Source: Azolla caroliniana
Taxonomy: Eukaryota > Polypodiophyta
Direction of reading: 5' to 3'
Assembly (NCBI GenBank): GCA_043228905.1
Contig: JBHGNT010000010.1
Location: forward strand, 17,050,001-17,114,000
Length of the DNA stretch: 64,000 nucleotides
Below the pieces are notes generated by a model that was given only the letters and a program-made list of their open reading frames with translations, ran no database searches and was not told the DNA's origin. The position numbers were made by a program, and so were the translations under genes. Positions 33,059 through 45,815 of the stretch are shown here, piece by piece; positions within the stretch are counted from its first letter, which is position 1; each line of letters starts with the position of its first letter.

Positions 33059-34708
33059 AAGGGCTATTCAAATTCACAGTAGTCAAGGATGGAGCATGAT
33101 CTTTAATGGTTGGCTTTGTAGGAATTATGAAATCGAGTAGATGATAAAGATTCTACGTTAGCTTTGTGTATGGATTCAATCAGAACAATGTACAATGATG
33201 TAACTAAGTAGTTGTCAATGATGTCTTTGCAATGAAACACAATGTCCCTTAAAAGGCATGTCTTAGATGAAGGGTCGCATCGTTTTGTGCATTCACATTT
33301 TAAAATTTTGTTGTTTTTTCTTATTTCACCATTTATAATTTGTTTATTTTAACATGTAACAAGACTTTTATAGGAAGATAACTAACACTTTTTTGGGAGT
33401 CTATTAGGCTTTTGTGTACTTAGATAAACCTTAATATTTGATGATGAGAGAACGAAAAAAGATAAAGAAGAGAAGAGGAAGAGAAAAGAATATATCAATA
33501 TACTATTAGGAAAACAATACAATCCTCTTAGACTCAACCCCAAATAACTACTTCAATATACTAGTAGCCAAAATAGTCTTTCCTTCTTCTCTTTTTCTTC
33601 AACTAATCTTCTTCTCACTTCTTCCAATCTTCTTATTCTTCTTCACTTCTTCTTATGGATATTCTATTCCTCCCTTTGTCTCTCCCGATTGCTAAGAATA
33701 CCCTCATATTTATAGGTTTTAGTTGCATTATTCTTGCTTTTTTTTTAAATCTTTTCTTTCTACATATCCTCGAGTTTGTGTCATGCGTTTTTCATATCAT
33801 TATTACTAGTTTGTCATCCAAATTTTTCATACAAGAAATCTCCCTTTCTCAGCTTTCTTACAAAATTTTCTTTTGAAATTTGGATATAAGATGAAGAAGT
33901 TATGAGCTTTTTTCTCTACCTTGATTTTTTTGTGTTTTTTATGCGTTTTTTTCTTTTTTTTCTTGCTTTTTTTACTTTTGGAAAACGACTCTAACTTCAT
34001 ATCCCTTCAATTTCATTTGTCTTTTAACTCTTGAACCTTTCATATTGTGCTTTATTCTTATATACCTTAGCATCTGATATATTTGCCATGGTCTTTTCTT
34101 ACGAGCAAAATTTGACTTCACAATATTGAATGCTTGCCTATATGCATTACTAGCCCGCCCCTACCCCTAAGTACTAGCCTACCAAAATGAAATGCTTATT
34201 ATTTATTAAGAGAACTCCATATTCACCAAGCACTCAATAATCTTATTCTTGGTTAGTGATTCATTGTTAAAATTGTATAAACATGAATATATCCAATTCA
34301 CGGGTGAATGATATATAATTATATATAAACACTAGTGCAATGCATCATGAGGTTATGACTAATGACAAACATGAAATAGTACTTTGATAAAAATAAAAAA
34401 TAAAAACTCATGTAAGTATAATATTGTTGATCCTTCAAATCTCCTAGAGTATACATTCTTTTATTTAAAATAGGAGGGTGGTAGTGGAAGCCCATAATTG
34501 TGAGTTGACTTTAGATTGACTAATTATATATGAATAATAGAATTTGGTTCCATGCATCAAGAATTTACATTCAAGTGGAAGTGTGAGGTGTAAGAGGCAA
34601 GGAAGGAATCATGATGAGCTTGAGTACTAGGCGGATCGCTAGCAGAGTTCATGTGGATGAGGTTATCGTGGTCGTCATGGTCATGGGCGGGCGGACTCGA
34701 TATCGTGA
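33059..34708. repeat. Right arm of the inverted repeat
   Basis: Reverse complement of 1960-2964, interrupted by the solo LTR 33439-34122. The last 152 bases (34557-34708) are coding sequence of the MYB-CC gene; the rest is its 3' UTR and downstream DNA. This arm is therefore the original context and the left arm the displaced copy. Confidence 0.9.
33439..34122. mobile_element. Solo LTR (684 bp) in the right arm
   Basis: Begins TGATGATGAGAG and ends GACTTCACA (TG...CA). It is flanked by a perfect 5-bp duplication ATATT (33434-33438 and 34123-34127). The left arm has the uninterrupted site with one ATATT, so the empty site is directly visible. It is T-rich, with no long coding frame; the family and strand are not determined. 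Confidence 0.88.
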
Positions 34709-34893
34709 GATAATCATTCCCGTCCGCGCTCGCATTCGGCCGGCTCATAGTTGTGTTCGCATTCGGGTAGTCCCGGCCGTCCGGGTTGTCAGAAGCGGCC
34801 GAGCTCGTGGCAGAGGTGGACGGCACGGGAAGAATCTCGTGATCGGCGCCGAAGTTGTGGCGCATCGAGAGGAGGATGGGCTCTTGCAGATCG

Positions 34894-34928
<35 letters not shown>

Positions 34929-37900
34929 GGGGACAATGTCCATCATCATCATGATCATGGAGGAGGAGGAGGAGGAAGAGGAGGGTAGGGCCGGCCGCCT
35001 TGGGTATAGTGGGGAAGCGGCCGGCCCGGACATTGAGCTCATGGCACGGGCGGGGGGTGCGGGGCCCGGAAATTCATCCATCATTACCAACGACAATGCC
35101 GACGATGATGGCCCCATACCGACGAAGGCTTCATCATCGGCCTGAAAATCATGCATTCCCCTTCCATCATCATCATCATCATCATCATCATCGTTATCAT
35201 CATCATCATCCATAATGTGTATATTCAGATCCTCAGGTTCTTCCTCTTCCCCTGCATCTGGATCCTTGCAGCTGCTTTTGCCCTTGGAATTCATCCTTTT
35301 CCTGCTGTTCTTCTGACTCCCCCCTTGCTGCAGGCTCTTGGACATGGCCAACGAATTGGTGGACGTGCACAGGAGCGTTAATGCCTCCTCCTCCTCCTCC
35401 TCCTCCTCCTCCTCTGCTGCTGCTGCGAACGGATTGGATTTGATTGCTACTGCTACTGATGAATCCGCCAAATGTTGCTGCTTCATGTAAAGATCCATAT
35501 TCATGGCGCTCACATGATCTGCATCCCCACCATGAGTGCCCCTGCACAATCCCAGATTGTTCGTATATGCTATGCCTCGTGCTTTCTCCAGTATAGATCT
35601 TAGGTATTTCCCGTGTACCTCTTTCCGTTGCTTCAGATTCCTTTGAACCTGCAAATCGTCTCGAAAATTAAACCTTCGACCCTGCTGAATTAATTCATCA
35701 TAATCTGACCGATTTCGCTTGTATCATGTTAGATTAGATACCTCTAATATATTGATTTGATCATCGCGATCCTGCTGCGAGAAGAACCTCTTGTGCGACT
35801 CTAATAATTGTACTACGTCCGAGCCATCTCGACTACTGGCCTGCAACTCTACATTATTAACTGATCCGCCCGGACTGCAGCAACAAATTATACATTCCGA
35901 CTAAACCATATCAAGTCTTTATCATAAATATATAAATTAACAGTTGTATTATAAATTGCGCGAGTGTCCTACTGGTTATACTATGAATCAATAATATAGT
36001 GAACAAAATTAGTGATGCTTATTGCTCGTAGTACGCTAATTGTTTATACATATGTTTTCAAGATGAAGACAATATATACTGCTCAGTGTAAAATATTGTT
36101 GTGGTTTTCGTGTAAGTAATTTAGTTTCAGTTTAGTTAACCATATTATGGTATGTTTAAATGATGAAGGCTTTCATGGTGCTGGTGTACTTGTTAAATGA
36201 TCAGCGGCTTCATTACACTATAACACGAAAGCATAATCATTTTGATGCAAGCAAGAAGGGACTAATGAAAGATGTAAGATATATATATTTGTTTTTTAGT
36301 TTTTTTCCTGATACAGAGGGACGATTAGTCTATGAATTAATCAGGAGCAAGCTTCCTCTAATTAATCCATCCATGGATTAACAGTTTGATCCTCCAGTAA
36401 AATTAGATTTGATGAAGCCATGGATGGATTTCCCAGCTACCAGCTTGACATGCTTTTTTGCTAAGTAAATACTAAAAGTTCAGATAGATTTGTGGTGTCC
36501 ATACCTATTTTTGATGTGTATGATGATAGATAGTTAAATGCATTCAAAAGAAATTGTTTACTATTGCTTTCCTAACTGATATGATATGGTCTGTTTATTG
36601 TGAATGAATGCCATGTGCGCATATGCGTATTATATATTGTCATGATGATCACGGATACATATATGTATAATGTATAGTGGTGGCATAATAATGACATGGA
36701 TGTATGTATGTATGTATGTATGTATGTATGTATGTATGTACATAAAAGTAACGACAGAAAGATCTGAGAACAAATCCACAACCATGGATGTCTTCTTTGC
36801 TTCATTATCATCATCATCATCATTAATATTGATGATATGGGCAATCTTCCATTCCATCATCATCATTAATTATATTGATATGAGCGATCATCCATTCCAT
36901 TGAAAGAAAGGCACATTATAGTAGTAGTCAATTATAGTCCTGTTTTTTTCCATAGTGTATAACACACACACTCACACTCACATCATTCTCCCGCCGTTGT
37001 CGCCATTAAACGTTGTGGCTCCACTCACATTAGACGCACTGCTAGTGCTTATAGCTGCGTTGATGATGAGATCTCGTTGTATACCCCCGGCCCCGGCCCC
37101 TAATATTCATCCATCAATCCATTACACATTCTAACGGACTTCCAATTGATGTAGATCAATGATATTGATCTTCCTAATTCACAGACTCTTAATATAAAGA
37201 AAACACGCCACCAACATTAGGGTTTGCGGGTTTTCTTCGCCTGGAATTAACCATGACACTTGGGAGAGATGGTGTCGTTAATTAATCAGCTCCGATCAAA
37301 CATCTTCCCCTAAGTATTATGCTCATGATGATGAGTGCTTAAATGTCTCAACTTTAGAAAATGATCATGAATTTTTTTAAGTTTTAGTTTTTGCAATATA
37401 CCAATGAATTGCTGCTGCTGCTGCTGCTGCTGTTGTTGTTGAGTGGTGACAGTTGCATTCATGTCTAAATGATTGGTTGTGGAAGTTATGGGTGTAGTGG
37501 CAGAGTTCGGATTAGCTACTGCTGTTGCTGTGCTGCCACTGCCTTGTTGTACTTCTCTCTGAGCCTTTCTGCCCAGACGGTATTTCTAACAACAATGGAG
37601 TGGGCAAATAAATATATGAGACGGATTTACAAAAATCCATGACCAAAAAAAGAAGAAGGATGAGAAGCAAATTAGAGAGAATTTGAACTTAGATTTGGAT
37701 GAGGTTCATGGATTGAATGATGCCAATCATTCATTAGAGAAGCCTCTGTAATGTGATGGATCATATACATATCAAAACAGGGACAATTAGCTGGAAATAC
37801 TTGGCCGGAAAGATAGAATGCCTTAGTACGCATTCGTCCATCTATCTAGTCCGGGGCGGCCGGTCGGTCGGTATATAAGTGATGCGAATAAATTAGAGCG

Positions 37901-38778
37901 AGTAAGATTTGATTTGAGCTATCCGAGGAAAGAAAGATGACCTGCAGATGACTTTTGAGGTGGTACAGAGTCAATCCTTTAACATTCATAGCTTTCATGA
38001 CCGTCTTCGGAGTGGCCTCTGCAGAAGATCAAGAAAAAGGGGGAGGATAAATATAATTCCGTTAATGAGCCGATTCCATCGAGTTTCCAAGATTACTGTC
38101 TTAAACGAATACTACAATAATTTAAAGTTAAATTACAATCATTTATATTAGTCTAGTTAGTATATACAAGAATCGGCCTAGCTTAAATCATGAAGGATTG
38201 AAAGAAATCACATGTCACTACATTACACCACACTACACTTACTATCTGCACCTCCGAGCTGTATGACCGCATCGACGAAGCGATCGTGGAGCTCGGGGGT
38301 CCAGCGAAGGCGGGGCTTCGGATCGGGGGAGCACATCACCGCGATCTCTCCCGACAGGCTCGACATCATTAGTCCCGCGGTGGTGGACACAACTGAGGAG
38401 GAGGATGCACCACCACCACCACTACCACTACCAGTAGTAGCCCCACCACCACCACCTACATGGATGCTATTATATTGTGGTTGTGGTTGCTGTGATTGTG
38501 ATTGTGATTGTGATTGTTGTGGTTGATGCGGATGATGAGCCGTGGCCATGGAATTAGTCGGTGTCAGTTGGTCCAATAATGCCGTGGCCATCGATCCCAC
38601 ACCCATGTGTATGGTGGCAGCATTATGTTGTTGGTGTTGTTGTTGTTGATGATGCATCTGCATCTGCAACTGCATCTGCATTTGCATGTGGTGATCACCA
38701 TTATTATGGCTGTGGTGATGATCATGGCGACGATTTTGTTGTTGATGGTGATGGTGATTATGATTATGATGATGATGA

Positions 38779-38809
<31 letters not shown>

Positions 38810-39089
38810 GATGATGATGATGATGAAGCTGGTCGACATGGCCATTCGCGGAGCTAGGCGAAGTTAATGCCGAGCCTTGCACGCCCGGATGAATATGCAG
38901 TTGATGATGAGGGGAAACCTGAGGATTAATGCTGCTATTACTGAGCAATAGATTGGTATTACTACTATTATTACTATTATGATTGAATAGAATTGGATCA
39001 ATGTAATGGGGAGGAGGAGGTGCAGGAGGGGGGGGAGGAGCTGAGGTGGCTGAGTAGTTGTTGAGGTAGTGATGATGTGCAGAATTCAT
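34557..39089 (-). CDS. MYB-CC (PHR1-like, GARP) transcription factor, six exons
   Basis: Model: complement of 34557-35648, 35742-35874, 36982-37099, 37402-37585, 37942-38018 and 38243-39089. All junctions are GT-AG, phases agree, and the total is 2451 bp (816 aa). The GARP/MYB DNA-binding domain spans residues ~257-313 across exons 1-3: PKPRLRWTPELHDRFVDAV, LGGADKATPKTVMKAMNVKG, LTLYHLKSHLQKYRLGRK. The 77-bp exon 2 is typical of the family. A MYB-CC-like segment (ILEVQRNLKQRKEVHGKYLR, SILEKARGI) follows in exons 5-6, but its first half (VVQLLESHKRFFSQQDRDD) departs from the usual helix. Such factors bind DNA in the nucleus; some act in phosphate response or phloem identity, which cannot be assigned here. 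It is much longer than relatives because of Pro, His, Gln, Asn, Asp and Ser runs. Exon 4 is the least certain. Confidence 0.85.
34899..34929. repeat. Coding (ATG/CAT)n microsatellite, His tract
   Basis: About ten trinucleotides encoding a histidine run in exon 6 of the MYB-CC gene. Other coding trinucleotide runs: Asp at about 35167-35213, Glu at about 35384-35412, Gln/His at about 38776-38825. Confidence 0.85.
36697..36740. repeat. (TATG)n microsatellite in intron 4 of the MYB-CC gene
   Basis: About ten TATG units within the intron 35875-36981 of the gene model. Confidence 0.9.
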
Positions 39090-39441
39090 CTATATATACA
39101 TATGTATATATATTACAGACAGAGATTGAAGAGTTGATGGGAATCAGAAGAAGAAGAAGAAGAAGAAGAAGAAGAAGAAGAAGAAGAAGAGGAGGAGGAG
39201 GAGGAGGTGGAGGAGGAGAATTAAGTAGATGGAATAATAATCTCATCAATGATCAGAATATATGCATATATATATATATGTCTATATATAAAGAAAGCAT
39301 GTAAATTAGAGCTCTCACACACACACACATACATATCAATATGTATAGAGAGTGTGTGTTGAGAGAGAGAGAGAGAGGAGTAATATTATTGGTTACAATC
39401 ATAAGCTTTTCAATTTCTAATTTTAAAGATAGCATGGGATA

Positions 39442-39479
<38 letters not shown>

Positions 39480-39500
39480 TCATATCATCATTCCATTGGA
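39090..39500 (-). promoter_or_regulatory. Presumed 5' UTR/promoter of the MYB-CC gene, microsatellite-rich
   Basis: Upstream of the start codon: a (GAA)n run followed by (GGA)n at about 39148-39217, GT/CA runs near 39317 and 39350, (GA)n at 39362-39376, and (CT)n at 39447-39476. CT/GA-rich tracts are common in plant 5' UTRs and core promoters. The transcription start is not determined. Confidence 0.45.
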
Positions 39501-42500
39501 GACCAACAACGAAAAGTGAAAAGGAATAAAAGTAAATGGGAATTGGGGGTCTCATAATCATTCTCATGAAGAGTGTGTTTTTACGTAGAGAGAGAGAGAG
39601 AACTCTTGGTTACATTTCTTATGGAAATCTTGAATGTGTGTGCGAAGAGCCATGTTGTATAGTATTATTGAAAGAGAGGGACAAAGAGAGAGAGAGACAG
39701 AGAGAGTATGTGTGTGTGTAAAGGAGTTACTACAAAGTGATAGTAGTAGGAGGTGGTGGAGGAGAATGGGGCCCAATCAATGGGGGTTGGCATTCTCAAG
39801 GTAGCAAGAAGCATCTTTCATTCTCAATCGCACGTAGTGGGATGCACCATCGGCACACCTCCTCGACACCTTTTCATCTTTCACGTGCTTTTCATATGAC
39901 ATAACTAACTTGCCATACAGACATACATATTTGACTCACTAGCTCCCCCCAGAATCATGTCAATGTTTAAAAAAAAGTCGCTCCCTCCCCCTAGGCCTCT
40001 CTCTTCCCATGCATATCTATGGTCTCTAAAAGTTGCGCACACACACACACACACCCGAGCTGCTTTGTTATGTACCCCACGCGCGTCAATCCTCCATTGG
40101 CCATATTTAACAAGCATCTTGACATGGCGCTACCCCTATAATCATTCTCTTTTCTTCCAGATCCAACCTTCTTTACACTATCGGGCTTGTGTCCTCTCAA
40201 ATGTCTCATGATCAACCCCTCTCCCTTAGCTACTATAGCTTGACCTCAAAAAACTTTCTGTGTCTTCTTTTCACACTATATTAGTGCAAAAAAACAACAA
40301 CATCATCAAAGCATCCCGGCATTCTCTAGTTTGTCGGCATACAAATCATGTCTAGTACTCCTCATTCATACCCTTGCCCCCTCTAGCTTTGGATATAATC
40401 TAATTGATATTAAACTCTACCAATTCATGAATTTAATATATCCAATCGTTTTGGGAATAATAATTAGCTTCTACAAGTTGCTCCATTTTATTCGATACCA
40501 ATCCACTCTCACCCTATTGCTTCCATACAAAAATATCGAAAAAATGAGTTTTGTAAACACATCACCTCTGTATCTGTCAACATAATCATGACCTTCTTCA
40601 TAATCATAGTGCCATCATGCGTGTTGCCAATAATTATTTTCACTTTCCCTTACTATCCACAATGGCGTCAAGACTAAGCAACTTATTCCGAAGGTAGAGT
40701 GTCACTTCGTGTGGTAGCTATTTTGTCCTTTAGCTTTCTAAATCATTAGAAGTTTTTTTCACACATTGCATGTAATCTAGAAGGATAATTTGTACAATTA
40801 AGCACATTTATCTCCTCACAAAGGAAAATGTTTAGGAGCAGTGACTTTCTAGACTTTGGACTAGTGGGCCTTTTTATTTATTTTTTATAAAGGCCACACA
40901 TGCACCCATCCTTGACATTTTATTCTCACATTGTCACAATCTTGACAAACAAGTACAAAAAGGTTATTTTTGAGCTTTTCATAGATCACTAGTTGCTATC
41001 AATATAATTCGATAGATCATACTTGTCTCTTCAAGATTTAGTGAAAGAATTTAATCGACGTAACCTTATCTCGTTCCTTTTTTTTTCATATCGTATTGCC
41101 GAAGTTTCTACCACAAATTGCGAACTCCGGCCCTTAATTTTGTTGAACTATTTGAGTTATGTCGCTGAAAATCATCGGATTACTAACTACACATGATCAA
41201 TCTTTGGTGCAATGTGTTTTGAGTCTTGCAAAATATATGTGTGCAATATATGTGTGTATGTCATACCACTCTGATGATTATTGTTATTGATCAAATTTGC
41301 ATAAAATTTGGAATTTGCTATGAGAATAGCTGCAGCAAACACTCAAATTCTTACTAATCCAAGTACTAACCATTTGCTGTCACAAAAAAAACCTCATCCA
41401 GAAAATCAGCGCTTAGTCTAGTGCTGCATTCACATATAAACATTAATGCATGCAGGCTGCATGTTGTAGCTATCTTATGAAGGAAGATTAAATCCATCTC
41501 ATGTTTGTGTATGCAATGATAGCTGCTGCCCAAATTCTCTGCAATCAATAAGTGTTTGTATCCCAAGATCTACATGTAGATTACAGTAATATTGCCATTT
41601 TTACGCTTTTGATTAGATCTAGCACATATTAAATCTCATTTGTGTATGCAATGATAGCTGCTGCCCAAATGATCTGCAATCAATTAGTGTTTGTATCCGA
41701 AGATCTAGACATGTAGATTAGTGTAATATTGTCCTTTTTTAGGCTTTTGACCAGATCCAGCACATATATGTATGCGTTGCGTTAGGTGAGGCAATATACA
41801 TGAGACTCATATAATTAGTGATCTCAGTGTTTGACTTTGGTGCGGATTAAAGATATTACGAATATACTTTTGTGTATTAAATATTCCCTCGTAGTTGTGT
41901 GTAGCCTTCTCTTCATTTGCAGAGTGCTAATTAAGAGTTTAAATTGCGCTCATTAGATTTGCAGAAAAGATGAACAAATCACTCTCAACGTCCAATGATC
42001 AATTAATTTGGAACTTAGAAAGCCCTAATACCGGCTTTAAAACTTTAATTTATATGAGATGAGGACAATGTTTTTTTATATATAATTCCTGAAACGGTGT
42101 TTGTGTCTTTAGGGTTGTGCAGGGTGTTGATCCTAGCTGCATATATAAAGAAAGGTATATTAACGTCTTCTAAGACCAAAATTGGCCCATGAGACAGTTG
42201 GTTTACAACAAAAATGGGGTATTTATCCATTCATAGATGGATCGAGAGAGAGACTTAAATATGCTGCCCAACCTTAATCCATCATTTAAATCAATATTTC
42301 AATTTTAATTGTTGTGCTATACAATTCCCTCCATTTTGTGACCAACAACTCCTCTAACTAGGCTCATGTGATGGGGTACATTATCCACCCATGAAGTTTC
42401 ATCATTTGATATAATCTGATAGTATTGTCAAGCATCAAAAGACTTTAATCTACTTAGTACGTAGGTATGCCTTCGAATGTATCAAGTCTCGCACGTATGA

Positions 42501-42808
42501 TTCCTTGTTTTGAATCTGAAAGTCTCAAACCTTGTAATCAAGCATTGTAGTTGACTAATTACACCAACAATAAATCCATGTAATATACAATTTTTATTTT
42601 CTTGTCTAAGTGTGAAATTAACTGCATGTCATGCTTATTGTAGTTTAATCTTAATATATCGTGGCTGTGACATAAAGATCATGCATCTTATGGCCGAGTT
42701 TTGTGTGAATTTATTAATTAATGCTTTCTTTTGAACCCAACCTAGAGGATATGATCTCAAGAAACAAATTATGATTAAGAGCTATCAAAATACCATTCTG
42801 GTTTGCCG
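39501..42808. other. Intergenic, AT-rich, no gene recognised
   Basis: Contains GA runs near 39585 and 39660-39710, (AC)n at 40037-40054, and a ~138-bp tandem duplication (below). No coding frame with recognisable features. Confidence 0.6.
41495..41770. repeat. Tandem duplication, 2 x ~138 bp
   Basis: Both copies contain GTGTATGCAATGATAGCTGC and TAGTGTTTGTATCC/TAAGTGTTTGTATCC, followed by GATCTA..ACATGTAGATTA. Similarity is high but not perfect. Confidence 0.85.
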
Positions 42809-42847
42809 AGTAACATGAATAAAATGCAGAAGTCTCACATTTGATCA
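42809..42847. repeat. Direct repeat left of LINE 2 (39 bp)
   Basis: Starts AGTAACATGAATAA and ends TCTCACATTTGATCA; recurs at 45816-45857 with three extra T/A bases in the middle. Confidence 0.9.
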
Positions 42848-45815
42848 TGCCGGGTATCATGTCTCATCATAATAGCATCTGCAACCTCCTCATGTTCATA
42901 TACCATCGGTTTATCATGTACCACCGCCCATAATACTGCATCGTGCCTTGACATCGTTGCAACATTTTCAAGAAAGGGATCCATTGTGTGAATGGACAAC
43001 AAATGCTTTACATAATTTGAAATGGGAATTAAGAAAGATTGAGGACAACATTTTAAAATTTCAATATCAAGCTTCTGCTTCAAAATGGACACAAGTAGGT
43101 GACAAAGTAAACAAGACGTTTTTTTCCCAAATTGCACCGAAATGGTCAGCAGTAGGGATTAAACAACTAAGGAGGGAAGATGGCTCCTTAAGAGGAGATG
43201 AGTTAGAAATTGTACAATTTACTACTACGTATTATGCTAAATTGTTGTTTGTTGGTGTGGTTACATAACCTATTCACATAAGTAGGAAACGTGTGTGGGA
43301 CAAAATTAAGCCAAAAGTTACAAATGAAATGAAGGTTGCATTACTTAAGCCCTTTGACATTAAGGAAATACATAATGCACTTAGAGCTTTAAGTCTTATG
43401 TCTTGTCTAGGGGAGGATGGAATTACTCCACATTTTTTCCTCAAATATTCGGAATATATTGGGGAAGACTTAACAAAAGCTTATCAAAGAATTTTTGACA
43501 CTAGGTACATGCCTCATAGTATAGCAGTTAGCAGATGATATTAGAAAATGGAGACCAGTAACATTGTTAAATACAATATATAAAATCTTCACAAAAACAT
43601 TGTCATTGAGATTGCAACCTTTCTTACATGATTTGATTCATATCACCCAAACAAGTTTTATTTAGGAAAGAAGTATACTGGATAATTTGTTCTTTTTTTG
43701 GGAAGCCATTGCCTTGGCTCAGAAGAAAAAAGAGGATTTAGTGATTTTGTTACTTGACTTTGAAAAAGCATATGATCGTGTTGATTGGGAGTTCCTTCAG
43801 GGTACTCTTGTAAGATTGGGTTTTCCGGAGAAATGGGTGATAGGAGTGTTTTCTTTGTATAATTCAACATGCATTTCTGTTTTGGCAGGAGGGGTTAAAG
43901 GTGATGAGTTTCAAATTTCCCGAAGTGTACGACAAGGTTGTCCACTTGCACCATATTTATTTTTGTTTTTTGCTAAAGCGATGAGTTTGTTTTTGACTGC
44001 TGAAGAGGTTGGATTGAAAGGATTAGCAATGCCCATTGATGGGAAAAATGTTGTTGATGTAGAATTTGTTGATGATACAAGTTTGTATCTGGATGGTTTG
44101 AACAATAATCTGCAGAAAATGTACATAATAGTGCAAACATTTTGTATGGCTTCAGGTGCATCAATTAATTGGAATAAATTAGTGGGTTTTTTGGTATCGT
44201 CCAATTCCACAACTCCATAATGGAGTCCTCATCCAGATTTCCGATGGGTTCACAAGGGCACTTCAGTTAGATATTTGGGATGTCAAGTAGGTTTGAATAT
44301 TTCTTCAGAAATTCAAGTTGCTTCTTTGCTATTGAAAATTAGGAAAAAACTTTTGTTTTGGAGTAAAGCTAAACTATCATTTGCGGGTAGAGTGATAGTC
44401 GTTATTTAAGTTTTGTTGTTTAGTCTTTGGTATATTATGTCATGTTGGAGTTTTTCGAGATCATGTATGGGACAATTGCAAAGATTGATTCGAAATTATT
44501 TGTGGTCTGGTAATGATGGAATGCATGCTAGGTCAAAAGTCTCTTCGTCTACAATTGTTAAGCCATTGGATCAAGGAGGATTAGGGATTGTAGATCCATT
44601 ACAACAGTCTAAAGCTTTGATGGCAAAATTGGTGATTCGAGGATTGTTGCTAGGATCGGAACCTTGGAAACAATTGTTGTTTTTTGAATTGCAAAGGTTT
44701 TGTCCCAAGACGGGTGGAGATTGGAGGCCTAGTTTTAGATGGGCTTTTATGGAACATAACAAATTGACTATTGCTACAAATTGGGAAGAGAGATTTGCTC
44801 AATGTGTTCTTAATGGATGGAAAGATATTTCTCTTCATTGACTTAAGACATTGCCAAAAACAGAATCTAAACAACCTCTGATTTGGTATTCATGGTTGAT
44901 TGACCAAAGAGGACAAATGTTGGGAATGCGTACTAGATGTGCATGGGCAGAATTAGATCGTGGGCCATCATAGTCTATAGGTGCATGGACAACGTTTTTG
45001 TCTAAACCTATAGATCAACAAATGATATTAATTAGTAATATAAGGGGTGGGAAGATAATGTCTTCTGCGATCCAGAATGCCCTTTTTAATGTTCAGATGC
45101 AAATTGGATCTGCTACACAGAAGTGGATGGGTTTATTTACTCCATTGGATGTTTTAATTAGAGTTAAAGCCTATATTGGGGAACAAGAGTGTATGAGTTT
45201 TGGTGTAGAAGATGGTTGTAGGTTAATCTTTACACCTTTGGAAAATGATTTGTTTAGGTTTTGTTTACAGAAAGAAGTGCGGGTGATTGCAAATGATGGA
45301 TCAAATTGGGTCTTAGATCTAGATCCTCAAAAGGTGAATTATTTTTTGGAGGATTTGGATATTGGAAAGGAGACCAATATCTACATTAACTTGGGATCCT
45401 GGAGAACTGTATTGGAAGGTGTGGGTGCAAGATAACATCAAATACGTGCCATTCTTTCAGTATTCTGTGAAGATTAGTAGGAAAATATTAGGTGCTAAAT
45501 CATGGAAAGAACCAACTGCAAATGTTGGAGACGAAATGAACTTTCTCCACAACATCTTAAACAATTTTGGAAATGGTTATGGGGTATAAAGATGAGTAGG
45601 AAAATTGTTTGTTTTCGATGGTTGTTGGTTCATAATGCTATACCAGTTAATGGGTGGCGAAAAGGAAATGTATACAAGATGTGCCCTTTTTGTACACGTG
45701 TAATAGAGACTGCAAAACATTGTTTGTGGCGTTGTGGTTTTGCTCTAGACATATGGAAACAAATCATAAAATTATTAACTCCAATATATCCTAGAGGAGT
45801 GTACACATGGGGTGC
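42848..45815 (+). mobile_element. LINE 2 fragment (ORF2 RT to zf-RVT), truncated at both ends
   Basis: The plus strand carries L1-type ORF2 in shifting frames. The pre-RT linker is ASKWTQVGDKVNKTFFSQIA (43075-43135). The RT core is 43687-44220, with LLLDFEKAYDRVDWEFL, RSVRQGCPLAPYLF and catalytic EFVDDTSLYL. A later region reads GGLGIVDPLQQSKALMAKLV (44570-44640). The zf-RVT domain at 45595-45800 reads CPFCTRVIETAKHCLWRC. The endonuclease is absent and the 3' end stops just after the zinc finger, with no 3' UTR or poly(A). About 100 bp at the left end (42848-42947) are not recognisable as LINE. Confidence 0.88.

Noticed and set aside
33655-33876. 73-codon hydrophobic frame
   Set aside because: It lies in a T-rich solo LTR delimited by a target duplication; the hydrophobicity follows from T content.
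34557-35215. Open frames on the plus strand over the MYB-CC last exon (poly-Met, poly-Ile or poly-Asp products)
   Set aside because: They are shadows of the trinucleotide repeats in the minus-strand exon, whose frame joins correctly to upstream exons.
38212-39304. Plus-strand and alternative minus-strand frames rich in Val, Leu or Asn over exon 1
   Set aside because: Same low-complexity artefact; only the minus frame ending in the GARP domain has conserved content.
42835-43137. 100-codon minus-strand frame at the left edge of LINE 2
   Set aside because: Most of it is antisense to LINE coding sequence and its outer part has no recognisable motif.
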